Of a stretch of 21,715 nucleotides of DNA, positions 15,072 through 21,715 are shown in pieces. Where the stretch lies: assembly GCA_010671975.1 (NCBI GenBank), contig JAAHIA010000027.1, positions 1-21,715 on the forward strand, given 5' to 3'. Each line of letters opens with the position of its first letter. The stretch's first letter is position 1. A program made the position numbers and the translations under genes. This stretch comes from Leptolyngbya sp. SIO4C1. Its GTDB lineage: Bacteria > Cyanobacteriota > Cyanobacteriia > Phormidesmidales > Phormidesmidaceae. Below the pieces are notes generated by a model, which saw nothing but the letters and a program-made list of their open reading frames with translations, did not search any database and had not been told where the DNA came from.

Positions 15072-15443
15072 ATGTCCCTAGCTAGGCAGTATCGGCTTCG
15101 GTCTCCTAAAGCCTTCACCCAGGTTTACCGCGCCGGTAAGCGCGCTGGCGCTCGTTGCTTAGCTATTAAAGCGCTTAAACTGCCCGAGCAGGCTCAATCT
15201 GGCTGCTCGGGCAGTCGCTTTGGTATTTCAATTAGTCGCAAGGTGAGTAAAAAAGCGGTGGTTCGCAATCGGATTAAGCGTCAGATTCGAGCGGCGCTGC
15301 GATCGCTACTGCCGCAGGTACAGGCGGGGTGGCAGGTCGTCATTTCAGTGCGTTCTGCGGGAGCCGCGTGTCAATACGACGAATTTTTGCGAGAATTAGA
15401 AAAGCTATTGGCGAAGCTGGAGGTAATCGATGGGCGTCCGTGA
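15072..15443 (+). CDS. rnpA: Ribonuclease P protein component
   Basis: From the ATG at 15072 the protein has 123 residues; a TTG two codons upstream (15066) is a weaker alternative. The N-terminal RLRSPKAFTQVYRAGKR and the RNA-binding RFGISISRKVSKKAVVRNRIKRQIR are the family signatures. The protein helps the RNase P RNA bind precursor tRNA and cleave the 5' leader. A Gly/Ser/Cys-containing loop (LPEQAQSGCSGS, about 37-48) sits in the variable region between two strands and coincides with a perfect DNA inverted repeat annotated separately. The 3' end overlaps the next gene by 14 bp, which suggests translational coupling. Confidence 0.95.
   Translation: MSLARQYRLRSPKAFTQVYRAGKRAGARCLAIKALKLPEQAQSGCSGSRFGISISRKVSKKAVVRNRIKRQIRAALRSLLPQVQAGWQVVISVRSAGAACQYDEFLRELEKLLAKLEVIDGRP
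15180..15214. repeat. Perfect 12-bp inverted repeat inside rnpA
   Basis: CTGCCCGAGCAG (15180-15191) and CTGCTCGGGCAG (15203-15214) are exact reverse complements around an 11-nt loop. The stem is G+C-rich and would be very stable in the mRNA. No T-run follows, so it is not a typical terminator. It maps to the variable loop of the protein. Confidence 0.85.
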
Positions 15444-15822
15444 GGAAGTTTACTACGAAGGTGGTCCCCACATTGGCGATTTAATTTTGAATGGGCTGCT
15501 GGCATTTACGGTGGTCTGCATTCCGCTGACGATCGGCGCAATTGTTCGAGCCATTTGGCTGCGATATCGCATTACCGATCGCCGCATATCGGTGACCGGC
15601 GGCTGGATGGGTCGCGATCGCACCGACATTATTTACAAAGAAGTTGCCAAGATTGTGACCGTACCTCGCGGCTTGGGTGCCTGGGGCGATATGGTTGTCA
15701 CGTTAAAAGACGGCAGTCGTCTAGAGCTCAGAGCGCTCCCCAAGTTTCGTCAGCTCTACGAGCAAATGCTTGAGAAAGTCTCTGCCAAAGCCAAAGCAGC
15801 CAGCGGCGGCCTCGGTCGCTAG
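15430..15822 (+). CDS. Membrane-anchored bacterial PH-domain protein
   Basis: This 130-residue protein has a hydrophobic segment at about 17-43 followed by a compact bacterial PH-like domain: YRITDRRISVTGGWMGRDRTDIIYKEVAKIV, then GLGAWGDMVVTLKDGSRLELRALP. The pattern RYRITDRRISV...(G)...D.P/YKEV is typical of YdbS/YdbT-like bPH_2 proteins. Such domains have no known enzymatic role and may mediate membrane or protein contacts. The gene overlaps rnpA by 14 bp and precedes yidC by 122 bp, a position I recall as conserved in cyanobacteria. A part in membrane-protein insertion or ribosome-membrane contact is inference from position only. GGAGG (15419-15423) lies about 6 bases before the ATG, supporting the start. 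Confidence 0.82.
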   Translation: MGVREEVYYEGGPHIGDLILNGLLAFTVVCIPLTIGAIVRAIWLRYRITDRRISVTGGWMGRDRTDIIYKEVAKIVTVPRGLGAWGDMVVTLKDGSRLELRALPKFRQLYEQMLEKVSAKAKAASGGLGR

Positions 15823-15944
15823 GCTTGAGCAGCGGAACTGAGCCGCGACTTTAGCCATGGCGAAGTCACAGCCATCTTCCGCAGCATTCAGATACAGTAT
15901 TCATAATTTGCAATTTACAAAGCCGAACAATCAGGCAAGCGCGC

Positions 15945-17210
15945 ATGGACTTTGGTATTGGATTTCTCACGAACAACATAATGTTGCCGATCCTAGATTT
16001 TTTCTACGGGATCGTGCCGAGCTATGGGCTGGCAATCGTGGCACTGACGCTGGTTATTCGCTTTGCCCTCTATCCGCTAAACGCAGGCTCTATTCGCAAC
16101 ATGCGGCGGATGAAGGTGGCCCAGCCGATGATGCAAAAGCGGGTCAAGGAAGTCCAGGAGCGCTATAAAGACGATCCAGCTAAAATGCAGGCCGAGATGG
16201 GTCAGGTTTACAAAGAGTTTGGCAATCCGCTAGCAGGCTGCTTTCCAGTGCTGCTGCAGATGCCGATTCTGTTTGCGCTGTTTGCCACGCTGCGAGGGTC
16301 GCCGTTTGCTGATGTCAGCTACCCAATCAACCTGCAGATCCTGCCGCAGGACAAAATTGAGCAGGTGCAGCCTCAGGTTTTCTCCAGCAAGCCAAATACG
16401 ATTTACGTCTCTGATGGCAATCATTTTCCTGTCTCAGCCGTCTTGCCTAGCGGCACCCAGCTCGCCGTCGGAGAGCAAACGGACGTTCGCCTGCAGACGC
16501 CCGAGGGTCGACCGCTTGAGCAGCTAGCCGAGCAGTATGGTGACACAGACACACCCTTCGAGCCGCGCATTGAGGTAACCAAAGGCGAAAACCTGGTTGA
16601 GATAGACGATAGCGGTCGCATTACCGCTGTTGCGCCAGGAGATGCCACCGTTCAGGTAAAGGTGCCTGGTCTAGCCTCGAATAAAGGGTTTCTCTTCATT
16701 AAGGCGCTGGGTCGCGTTGGCGTGATGGGGCCTGATGGCGACATTCACTGGGATATCCTGGGAATGGTGCTGTTTTTCGGAGTGAGCCTCTACGTCAACC
16801 AGCTGCTGTCTGGTCAATCGGCAACCGACAATCCACAGCAGAACGTTGTCAATAAGATGACGCCCGTGCTGTTTTCTGGCATGTTTCTGTTTTTTCCGCT
16901 GCCGGCCGGCGTCTTGATGTATATGGTGCTGGCTAACGTCTTCCAGACAGCGCAGTCTTTTATCCTGTCGCGCGAGCCGCTGCCTGAAAATTTGCAGAAG
17001 CTCGTTGACGAAGAAAATGCCAAATCTGGCGATCGCGAGCAGCTTGCTTTTGAGCCAGGCGCAAAGAAAAGCGTTGCTTCAAAGTCTGGGGAGAAGGGCG
17101 CTAGTGCCAAGTCTGAGAAACCTACCAAAGCCAAGCGGGCTGAATCACGCAAGAATACCGGTAGCAAGAAGCGTTCGAGCGGGTCTAAAAAGCAAGTCTC
17201 GAAAAATTGA
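15945..17210 (+). CDS. yidC: YidC/Oxa1/Alb3 membrane protein insertase
   Basis: This 421-residue insertase lacks the large N-terminal periplasmic domain of proteobacterial YidC, as in cyanobacteria and chloroplast Alb3. Residues about 22-45 form the first core helix with the conserved groove arginine (R39 in LTLVIRFALYPLN). The cytoplasmic coiled hairpin (50-95) and the second helix (GCFPVLLQMPILFALFATLRG, 98-118) follow, then two more membrane regions at about 270-290 and 305-340. Between helices, residues about 155-255 form an extra lumenal or periplasmic domain resembling a bacterial Ig-like (BIG2) fold: VLPSGTQLAVGEQTDVRLQT, then DDSGRITAVAPGDATVQVKVPG. The C-terminus (374-421) is a Lys/Arg/Ser-rich tail, the kind that contacts ribosomes or cpSRP in homologues. 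It inserts thylakoid and plasma-membrane proteins, alone or with SecYEG. Confidence 0.96.
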   Translation: MDFGIGFLTNNIMLPILDFFYGIVPSYGLAIVALTLVIRFALYPLNAGSIRNMRRMKVAQPMMQKRVKEVQERYKDDPAKMQAEMGQVYKEFGNPLAGCFPVLLQMPILFALFATLRGSPFADVSYPINLQILPQDKIEQVQPQVFSSKPNTIYVSDGNHFPVSAVLPSGTQLAVGEQTDVRLQTPEGRPLEQLAEQYGDTDTPFEPRIEVTKGENLVEIDDSGRITAVAPGDATVQVKVPGLASNKGFLFIKALGRVGVMGPDGDIHWDILGMVLFFGVSLYVNQLLSGQSATDNPQQNVVNKMTPVLFSGMFLFFPLPAGVLMYMVLANVFQTAQSFILSREPLPENLQKLVDEENAKSGDREQLAFEPGAKKSVASKSGEKGASAKSEKPTKAKRAESRKNTGSKKRSSGSKKQVSKN

Positions 17211-17344
17211 CGTACCGCTGATAGCCTGTGAGCATCCATGCTGTCGGTGTGGTTGGTCCTGCTCAAAGCGCCCGAAGACAGATCGCCTAAAGATCGCCGA
17301 TTGCCTACAGATCGCTGACCCAGTAATGTACCCATGTCGCTGAG

Positions 17345-17836
17345 ATGAGTGAGCAACAAGAAAACAAAGGAGTTGAATGGCTCTCCCAGCTGATAGCGCT
17401 GCAGGGGCTTTCGGCAGACGTCAGCGCTCAGACGGTTGCAGACGAAGCGGGTGAGAGCAGCTGCTGGTTGACAATTGATCACAGCGACCTATCACAGCCT
17501 CAAATGGAGATGCTGCTAGGCCCTAAAGGAGCAGTCTTAGACGCCATTCAGTATCTGGCCAACACGATTCTCAACCTCGGTCAGTCTGCCGAGCAGCAGC
17601 AGGCCTATACGGTTGAGCTTGATGGCTACCGGCAGCGCCGCCAGGCAGAGCTAAAGTCGCTAGCTGACAATGCAGCTGAGCAAGCAAAAGCCACAGGCGA
17701 AGAATACGAGATTAGCGGCCTCTCTTCAGCAGAAAGGCGTCAGGTGCACACCTTCTTGAAGCCGTACGAAGAGTTAGAGACATTTAGCCGAGGCAAGGAA
17801 CCCGATCGGCGGCTGGTCGTGCGGCTAGTCGAGTGA
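17345..17836 (+). CDS. khpB: KhpB/Jag-family RNA-binding protein (KH and R3H domains)
   Basis: This 163-residue protein has a KH-like domain (about 38-95) with the GxxG loop GPKG (59-62) in MEMLLGPKGAVLDAIQYLAN. A C-terminal R3H domain follows, with R131xxxH135 in SSAERRQVHTFLKPYEELETFSRG. The N-terminal Jag_N region of firmicute homologues is absent or reduced, as in other cyanobacteria. KhpB/Jag binds RNA and, in firmicutes, affects cell elongation and division; its gene regularly follows yidC, as it does here (134 bp downstream). The target in cyanobacteria is not known. No clear Shine-Dalgarno sequence precedes the ATG. Confidence 0.9.
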   Translation: MSEQQENKGVEWLSQLIALQGLSADVSAQTVADEAGESSCWLTIDHSDLSQPQMEMLLGPKGAVLDAIQYLANTILNLGQSAEQQQAYTVELDGYRQRRQAELKSLADNAAEQAKATGEEYEISGLSSAERRQVHTFLKPYEELETFSRGKEPDRRLVVRLVE

Positions 17837-17885
17837 GGGTTCAAGCAGTGGTTTAGAAGGGCGACTAGGGTCGCACTGACAGGGC

Positions 17886-18395
17886 ATGATACAACCAATC
17901 TATATTCCCCATCTTCAGAAGGCGCCCGATAAGACTCGCATTATTACCATTGATGAGTCGCTGCCCGAGTTGGAAACGCTCACACCGATCAAGGGGCGCT
18001 TGTCTGTGCAGCATCGCGGCAATTTCTTAGAGGTAGCGGCTCAGGCTGAGACGATTATGACGCTGTCCTGCCATCGCTGCCTGCAGAATTACAACAGTCG
18101 AATTAGCGTTAATACGTCGGAGTTTATCTGGCTACAGGAGCCGGAACTAGAAGCCTACGGCGTTGAGCGCGAGGTGGGCATTGACGATCTCATAGAGACG
18201 CTACCCCCGCAGGGGCATTTTGATCCAACCGCCTGGCTGTACGAGCAGTTTTGCTTGGCAATACCGCAGCGGCAGCTCTGCGATCAGGGCTGTCCTGGCA
18301 TTGCTGCTGAGGCATCATCGGCATCCTCGACAGCGGAGGCGCTTGACCATCGCTGGTCGGCCCTGTCGGCCTTAAAGCAGCAGCTTTCTGACTAA
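17886..18395 (+). CDS. YceD/DUF177 family protein
   Basis: This 169-residue protein shows the DUF177 pattern: an N-terminal beta-rich part (GRLSVQHRGNFLEVAAQAETIMTLSCHRCL), then an acidic segment (VGIDDLIETLPPQGHFDPTAWLYEQFCLAIP). QLCDQGCPG follows, and the protein closes with the characteristic DHRWSALSALKQQL. Cysteines C62/C65 and C132/C136 form a likely four-Cys metal site. In plants and bacteria DUF177 proteins are linked to 23S rRNA accumulation and large-subunit maturation, which suits its place in a cluster with rpmH and rnpA. It follows khpB by 49 bp, so it is probably in the same transcript, and precedes ycf46 by 18 bp. Confidence 0.88.
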   Translation: MIQPIYIPHLQKAPDKTRIITIDESLPELETLTPIKGRLSVQHRGNFLEVAAQAETIMTLSCHRCLQNYNSRISVNTSEFIWLQEPELEAYGVEREVGIDDLIETLPPQGHFDPTAWLYEQFCLAIPQRQLCDQGCPGIAAEASSASSTAEALDHRWSALSALKQQLSD

Positions 18396-18413
18396 GCTGG
18401 CAGGAGATTGCTG

Positions 18414-19931
18414 ATGAGCTTTCTGGACGAACTCGGACTGTTAATACGCGCTCGCTACCCGGTCATCTATGTCCACACGCAGGAAGAGGAGCGAGCGGAG
18501 AGCGCGATCGCAGCCTGCGCGCAGCAAAACGGCAATCGCGGCGTTTACGTCTGGGATTTTGTCGACGGCTATCAGGGCAACGCTAACGACGCCGGCTTTG
18601 GTCGGCGGAATCCGCTGCAGGCGCTAGAGCTGATTGAAAAGCTAGCCGAAACCGCAGCGGCCATTTTTGTGCTGCGCGACTTTCATCGCTTTTTAGACGA
18701 TATTGCCATTTCGCGTAAGCTGCGCAACCTCTCGCGGCGGCTGAAGGCGCAGCCTAAGAATATTATTCTGCTGTCCTCTGAGCTGACGCTGCCGACCGAT
18801 CTCTCAGAGGTGGTGACCATTCTGGAATTTCCGCTGCCGTCGGTGGCTGACATTCGTACAGAGGTGACCGCCCTCTTTGGCGCTACCAGCACCCGCCTGA
18901 GCGAGCGAGCGATAGATGAGCTAGTGCGCTCCTGTCAGGGGCTTTCCATTGAGCGCATACGGCGGGTATTGGCGCGCGGCATTGCAGCCCACGGCGAATT
19001 TCGCGCCGAAGATATCGACCTGATTTTAGAAGAAAAGCGTCAGACCATTCGGCAGACGCAGATTCTAGACTTTTACCCTGCTAGCGAGCAAATCTCTGAT
19101 ATCGGCGGGCTAGATAACCTCAAAGACTGGCTGCTCAAGCGCGGCGGAGCGTTCTCAGAGCGCGCTCGGCAGTACGGGCTACCGCATCCGCGCGGGCTGC
19201 TGCTGGTTGGCATTCAAGGCACTGGTAAATCGCTCACAGCTAAGGCAATTGCCCATCACTGGCACCTGCCGCTGCTGCGCTTGGATGTTGGACGGCTGTT
19301 TGGCGGGCTAGTGGGCGAATCTGAGTCGCGCACGCGGCAAATGATTCAGATTGCTGAGGCGCTGGCCCCCTGCATCCTTTGGATTGATGAGATTGATAAG
19401 GCCTTTGCCGGTGGCGACAGTCGCGGGGATGCGGGCACGTCTAATCGGGTATTTGGCACCTTCATCACCTGGCTGTCGGAGAAGAGCTCGCCCGTATTTG
19501 TCGTAGCCACTGCCAACAATATTCAATCGCTGCCGCCAGAAATGATGCGGCGCGGCCGCTTCGATGAAATTTTCTTCGTTGGCCTACCTAGCCAAGAGGA
19601 GCGCAAAGCCATTTTCTCGGTGCATTTGAGCCGGCTGCGACCTTCAAGCTGCGATCGCTACGATATCGAGCGGCTGGCCTATGAAACGCCCGACTTTTCT
19701 GGCGCTGAAATCGAGCAGGTAATTGTTGAGGCCATGCATATTGGCTTCAGCCAAGACCGCGACTTCACGACAGACGATGTTTTAGAAGCCGCCAGTCAGC
19801 TCGTGCCGCTGGCGCGCACCGCCAAAGACCAGATTGAGGCCTTGCAAGCCTGGGCAGCGTCGGGCCGGGCGCGGCTTGCCTCCCGACGTTCAATGCTGAG
19901 CAGCCGCATTCAGCAGCAGTTTGAATCTTGA
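18414..19931 (+). CDS. ycf46: Ycf46-type AAA+ ATPase
   Basis: The ATG at 18414 is preferred because AGGAG lies about 8 bases upstream; a TTG at 18408 is an alternative. The protein has 505 residues. The N-terminal half (about 1-215) contains the Ycf46-specific region, beginning MSFLDELGLLIRARYPVIYVHTQEEERAE, which itself looks like a degenerate P-loop-type domain. The C-terminal AAA+ module has Walker A GIQGTGKS (266-273, with GIQ instead of the usual GPP), Walker B CILWIDEIDKAF (320-331) and the arginine-finger region MRRGRFDEIFF (378-388). Ycf46 is named from red-algal plastid genomes and is widespread in cyanobacteria; a role in inorganic carbon use has been suggested. Its place after khpB and DUF177 hints at work on ribosomes or membrane proteins, which is inference. 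Confidence 0.93.
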   Translation: MSFLDELGLLIRARYPVIYVHTQEEERAESAIAACAQQNGNRGVYVWDFVDGYQGNANDAGFGRRNPLQALELIEKLAETAAAIFVLRDFHRFLDDIAISRKLRNLSRRLKAQPKNIILLSSELTLPTDLSEVVTILEFPLPSVADIRTEVTALFGATSTRLSERAIDELVRSCQGLSIERIRRVLARGIAAHGEFRAEDIDLILEEKRQTIRQTQILDFYPASEQISDIGGLDNLKDWLLKRGGAFSERARQYGLPHPRGLLLVGIQGTGKSLTAKAIAHHWHLPLLRLDVGRLFGGLVGESESRTRQMIQIAEALAPCILWIDEIDKAFAGGDSRGDAGTSNRVFGTFITWLSEKSSPVFVVATANNIQSLPPEMMRRGRFDEIFFVGLPSQEERKAIFSVHLSRLRPSSCDRYDIERLAYETPDFSGAEIEQVIVEAMHIGFSQDRDFTTDDVLEAASQLVPLARTAKDQIEALQAWAASGRARLASRRSMLSSRIQQQFES

Positions 19932-19963
19932 AGCTGGCTTGGAAAACTGTCCTGATCCAAGCT

Positions 19964-20001
19964 GTGAAAATAAGGTATAACCGTGAAAATAAGGTATAAC
20001 C
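19964..20001 (+). repeat. Perfect 19-bp tandem duplication upstream of the SH3-domain gene
   Basis: GTGAAAATAAGGTATAACC occurs twice without a gap (19964-19982 and 19983-20001), about 55 bp before the next start codon. Each copy holds TATAAC, which could serve as a -10 box, so the duplication may create twin promoters. It may alternatively be a simple slippage event. Confidence 0.85.
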
Positions 20002-20056
20002 ATAGGGCAATCGTTATCGAGCAATCGATTGAGTCTATCGATTGGGTCTCTAGCCA

Positions 20057-20512
20057 ATGACAATCCAAACTTTTGTTCTCAGGCTTATGAAGGTAGTCGC
20101 AGGGCTCTTTCTAGCGCTTTTAATGCTTTCGCTAGCCGGCGCAGCCACCGCCAAATACTTCATTACGCGGCTATCGGAGCTGCCTGAGCGACCTGTTTTT
20201 GATAACGATGCGCCGATTCAGCCAGAGGCGACCGCCCCTAGCCCCGCTGCTCAGACGGTCGCTGAACCAGAGCCCGCACCGGAACCGGCCCAGTCAGCCC
20301 CTGCTGACGAACTTTATCAGGCAGTCGTCATCTATCCAGACGGGCTAATCATGCGCGCCGGCCCTGGCACGGATCACGAGCAGACTGGCGGCGTTGCCTT
20401 CGATCAGACGCTGTCTGTCTTAGCCGAAGACGCTGGCTGGCTCAAGATCAAGACTCAGGGCGGTCGGACCGGCTGGGTCAAAGGCGGCTCAAACACCAAG
20501 CGACTTGACTAA
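20057..20512 (+). CDS. Membrane-anchored SH3-domain protein
   Basis: This 151-residue protein has an N-terminal hydrophobic helix (about 9-32) that acts as a signal anchor or signal peptide, and a Pro/Glu/Ala-rich linker (about 50-85). A bacterial SH3-like domain (about 86-148) follows: YQAVVIYPDGLIMRAGPGTDHEQTGGVAFDQTLSVL, then GWLKIKTQGGRTGWVKG. SH3b domains outside the membrane usually bind peptidoglycan or other cell-wall components, so a wall-associated role is likely but the ligand is unknown. It follows ycf46 by 125 bp, with a perfect 19-bp tandem duplication in between. The start has no clear ribosome binding site, and an ATG ten codons in (20087) is an alternative. Confidence 0.85.
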   Translation: MTIQTFVLRLMKVVAGLFLALLMLSLAGAATAKYFITRLSELPERPVFDNDAPIQPEATAPSPAAQTVAEPEPAPEPAQSAPADELYQAVVIYPDGLIMRAGPGTDHEQTGGVAFDQTLSVLAEDAGWLKIKTQGGRTGWVKGGSNTKRLD

Positions 20513-20531
20513 GCGGCGCATGAGGAACGGT

Positions 20532-20568
20532 TGTAAAGAAAGCTCTCTTAATTTGAATCTTCTTTACA
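20532..20568. repeat. 9-bp perfect inverted repeat upstream of the small membrane protein gene
   Basis: TGTAAAGAA (20532-20540) and TTCTTTACA (20560-20568) are exact reverse complements around a 19-nt spacer. It lies about 80 bp before the small gene and 20 bp after the SH3-domain gene. It could be an operator or the 3' hairpin of the upstream transcript. Confidence 0.6.
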
Positions 20569-20648
20569 GAATGCGCGATCGCACTCAAAGCTAACCGACT
20601 CGAATGATAGCTTGTTTTGGATAAAATCAAGCAGTTTCTCGAGCCGCT

Positions 20649-20816
20649 ATGCATAACGTTCAAAAAGACTGGCTCAGCGCGATCGCAACGGCTGCGCTAG
20701 GGGCCGGTATCATCACAACATTTGCCGTCAGCCAGGGGCAAAATCCGTTTGTGGGGCTAAGTATTACCGCTTTTGCCGCAGGCGTAGCCGTGATTATCGA
20801 CCACTTCTTTCTATAA
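20649..20816 (+). CDS. 55-residue membrane protein with two hydrophobic segments
   Basis: This short frame encodes MHNVQKDWLSAIATAALGAG..., with two hydrophobic segments at about 9-27 and 34-53 and a small turn (SQGQNP, 28-33) between them, so the protein is a helical hairpin. Composition and codon use look like those of a real gene, and the reading frame includes a HIP1 site. I recall similar small two-helix proteins in cyanobacteria, but no function comes with them. No strong ribosome binding site precedes the ATG. A TAAAAT hexamer at 20622-20627 is a possible -10 box. The gene is convergent with the sigma factor. Confidence 0.6.
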   Translation: MHNVQKDWLSAIATAALGAGIITTFAVSQGQNPFVGLSITAFAAGVAVIIDHFFL

Positions 20817-20863
20817 ACCCAGACGCTGTTCGCCTCTGTATGGCTGCCATAGCCGCCTTCGGC

Positions 20864-20895
20864 AAAAAAGCAGGAACTGCCTGGGCAGCTCCTGC
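20864..20895 (-). terminator. Terminator for the sigma factor transcript
   Basis: GCAGGAACTGCC (20870-20881) and GGCAGCTCCTGC (20884-20895) pair over 12 positions with one A-C mismatch. On the minus strand the stem is followed by a run of six Ts (A-run 20864-20869). It lies about 80 bp past the stop codon of the minus-strand sigma gene. Confidence 0.65.
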
Positions 20896-20972
20896 TCAAA
20901 TATCTGACCTTCTGAACTATCTCTAATCCGGGCTGGCCGAAGCGCTCAGCTAACCACCTCGGCTTTAGCAAA

Positions 20973-21715
20973 CTAGCTCAGAGCCTCTAGGTAGTCGCGA
21001 ATGCGATTACGGCGCTTGGGCTGGCGCAGCTTCTGCAGCGCCTTTGACTCAATTTGCCGCACCCGCTCACGCGATAGCTCTAGCGTACGGCCAATTTCAG
21101 CCAGCGAATAAGGAACTCCGTCCCCTAGCCCAAACCGCAGGCGAATGACCTCTTGCTCGCGGTTGGTTAAGTCGGCCAGCAGGTGGTGCAGATCGCGGCG
21201 CAGCGACTCTCGAGTCAGCAGCTCTTCGGGCGATAGATCTTCAGTTTCCAGCAGATCGCCCAGTTCGGTATCGCGCTCTTTACCGACCTTGGTTTCGAGA
21301 GAAACGGCCTTGGGCACCTTGAGCAACACTTCTCGCACCTGAGGCGCCGTCATTTCTAGCTCTTTAGCGATATCTTCAACCGTAGCGGTGCGCCCCTTTT
21401 CCTGCGAAATTTTACGCTGCGCTTTTTTGATCTTGTTGAGCTTTTCAGTAATGTGCACCGGCAGGCGAATGGTGCGACTCTGCGTCGCGATCGCGCGGGT
21501 AATGCCCTGACGAATCCACCAGTAGGCGTAGGTGCTAAAGCGATAGCCTTTGGTTGGGTCAAACTTTTCTACTGCCCGCTCAAGTCCCAGCGTGCCCTCT
21601 TGAATCAGATCGAGCAGCTCCAGTCCCCGGTTCTGATATTTCTTCGCGACCGACACCACCAGGCGCAGGTTGGCCTTAATCATGTGCTCCTTGGCGCGAA
21701 TTCCTTCCGTTTGAG
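20973..21715 (-). CDS. Group 2 sigma-70 factor, SigB-like (3' part; 5' end outside the window)
   Basis: The minus-strand frame is open from the window edge (reading QTEGIRAKEHMIKANLRLVV...) to the stop at 20973, so the ATG at 21683 is an internal Met and the gene is cut. Visible are region 2 (LRLVVSVAKKYQNRGLELLDLIQEGTLGLERAVEKFDPTKGYRFSTYAYWWIRQGITRAIA), region 3 (TIRLPVHITEKLNKIKKAQRK...) and region 4 with its helix-turn-helix (YSLAEIGRTLELSRERVRQIESKALQKLRQP). LELLDLIQEGTLGLERAVEKFDPTKGY and WWIRQGITRAIA mark it as a cyanobacterial group 2 sigma factor, not principal SigA, which has SFQDLIQEGSLGLIRAAEKFDHEKGY. Group 2 factors recognise similar promoters under carbon, nitrogen, light or heat stress. 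Assignment to SigB rather than SigD or SigE is from memory of the C-terminal sequence. Confidence 0.92.
   Translation of the reverse strand, partial: QTEGIRAKEHMIKANLRLVVSVAKKYQNRGLELLDLIQEGTLGLERAVEKFDPTKGYRFSTYAYWWIRQGITRAIATQSRTIRLPVHITEKLNKIKKAQRKISQEKGRTATVEDIAKELEMTAPQVREVLLKVPKAVSLETKVGKERDTELGDLLETEDLSPEELLTRESLRRDLHHLLADLTNREQEVIRLRFGLGDGVPYSLAEIGRTLELSRERVRQIESKALQKLRQPKRRNRIRDYLEALS

Noticed and set aside
15180..15214. Hairpin in rnpA considered as a transcription terminator
   Set aside because: No T-run follows on either strand, and ending here would cut off rnpA and the genes behind it.
16814..17482. 222-codon minus-strand frame opposite the end of yidC and the start of khpB
   Set aside because: It is antisense to two real genes, has no signal or motif, and its composition mirrors the Lys/Arg-rich tail of YidC.

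Overview
The window reads as cyanobacterial chromosome. The octamer GCGATCGC (HIP1) occurs about two dozen times by eye in 21.7 kb, far above chance. The gene content also points there: a CyanoP/PsbP-like lipoprotein, DUF2808, Ycf46, a fused cyanobacterial-type PntA, and a group 2 sigma factor of the SigB/SigD kind. The PEP-CTERM protein and the moderately high G+C suggest a filamentous or Leptolyngbya/Synechococcus-like lineage, but the genus cannot be fixed from this sequence.

Left part (1-5.3 kb): the first 13 codons of a minus-strand gene; a YHS-domain protein whose lipoprotein signal peptide seems cut off from any usable start codon; a large hybrid histidine kinase; CyanoP; a degenerate tandem repeat; Maf pyrophosphatase; and, facing it, a secreted protein built of four cysteine-paired repeats. 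Middle (5.4-13.5 kb): dxs (MEP isoprenoid pathway); a repeat cluster with a terminator; a small membrane protein; S-formylglutathione hydrolase; a PEP-CTERM spondin-domain protein; then pntA-pntB (proton-pumping NAD(P) transhydrogenase) on the minus strand, closed by a terminator whose stem is centred on a HIP1 site. A 730-bp gene-free stretch follows.

Right part (14.2-20.5 kb) is the most coherent block: DUF2808, then rpmH, rnpA, a PH-domain protein, yidC, khpB/jag, a DUF177 (YceD) protein, ycf46 and an SH3-domain protein, all on the plus strand. It joins ribosomal protein L34, tRNA 5' maturation, membrane-protein insertion, RNA binding, 23S rRNA-linked DUF177 and an AAA+ ATPase. That makes it a ribosome and co-translational membrane insertion neighbourhood. 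A 55-residue membrane protein follows, and the window closes with the 3' part of a group 2 sigma factor on the minus strand.

I see no CRISPR array, prophage, transposase, tRNA or rRNA, and no clear new defence or biosynthetic system. The points most worth a second look are the cysteine-repeat secreted protein, the broken lipoprotein start, the Ig-like insertion in YidC, the perfect hairpin inside rnpA, and several small tandem duplications upstream of genes.
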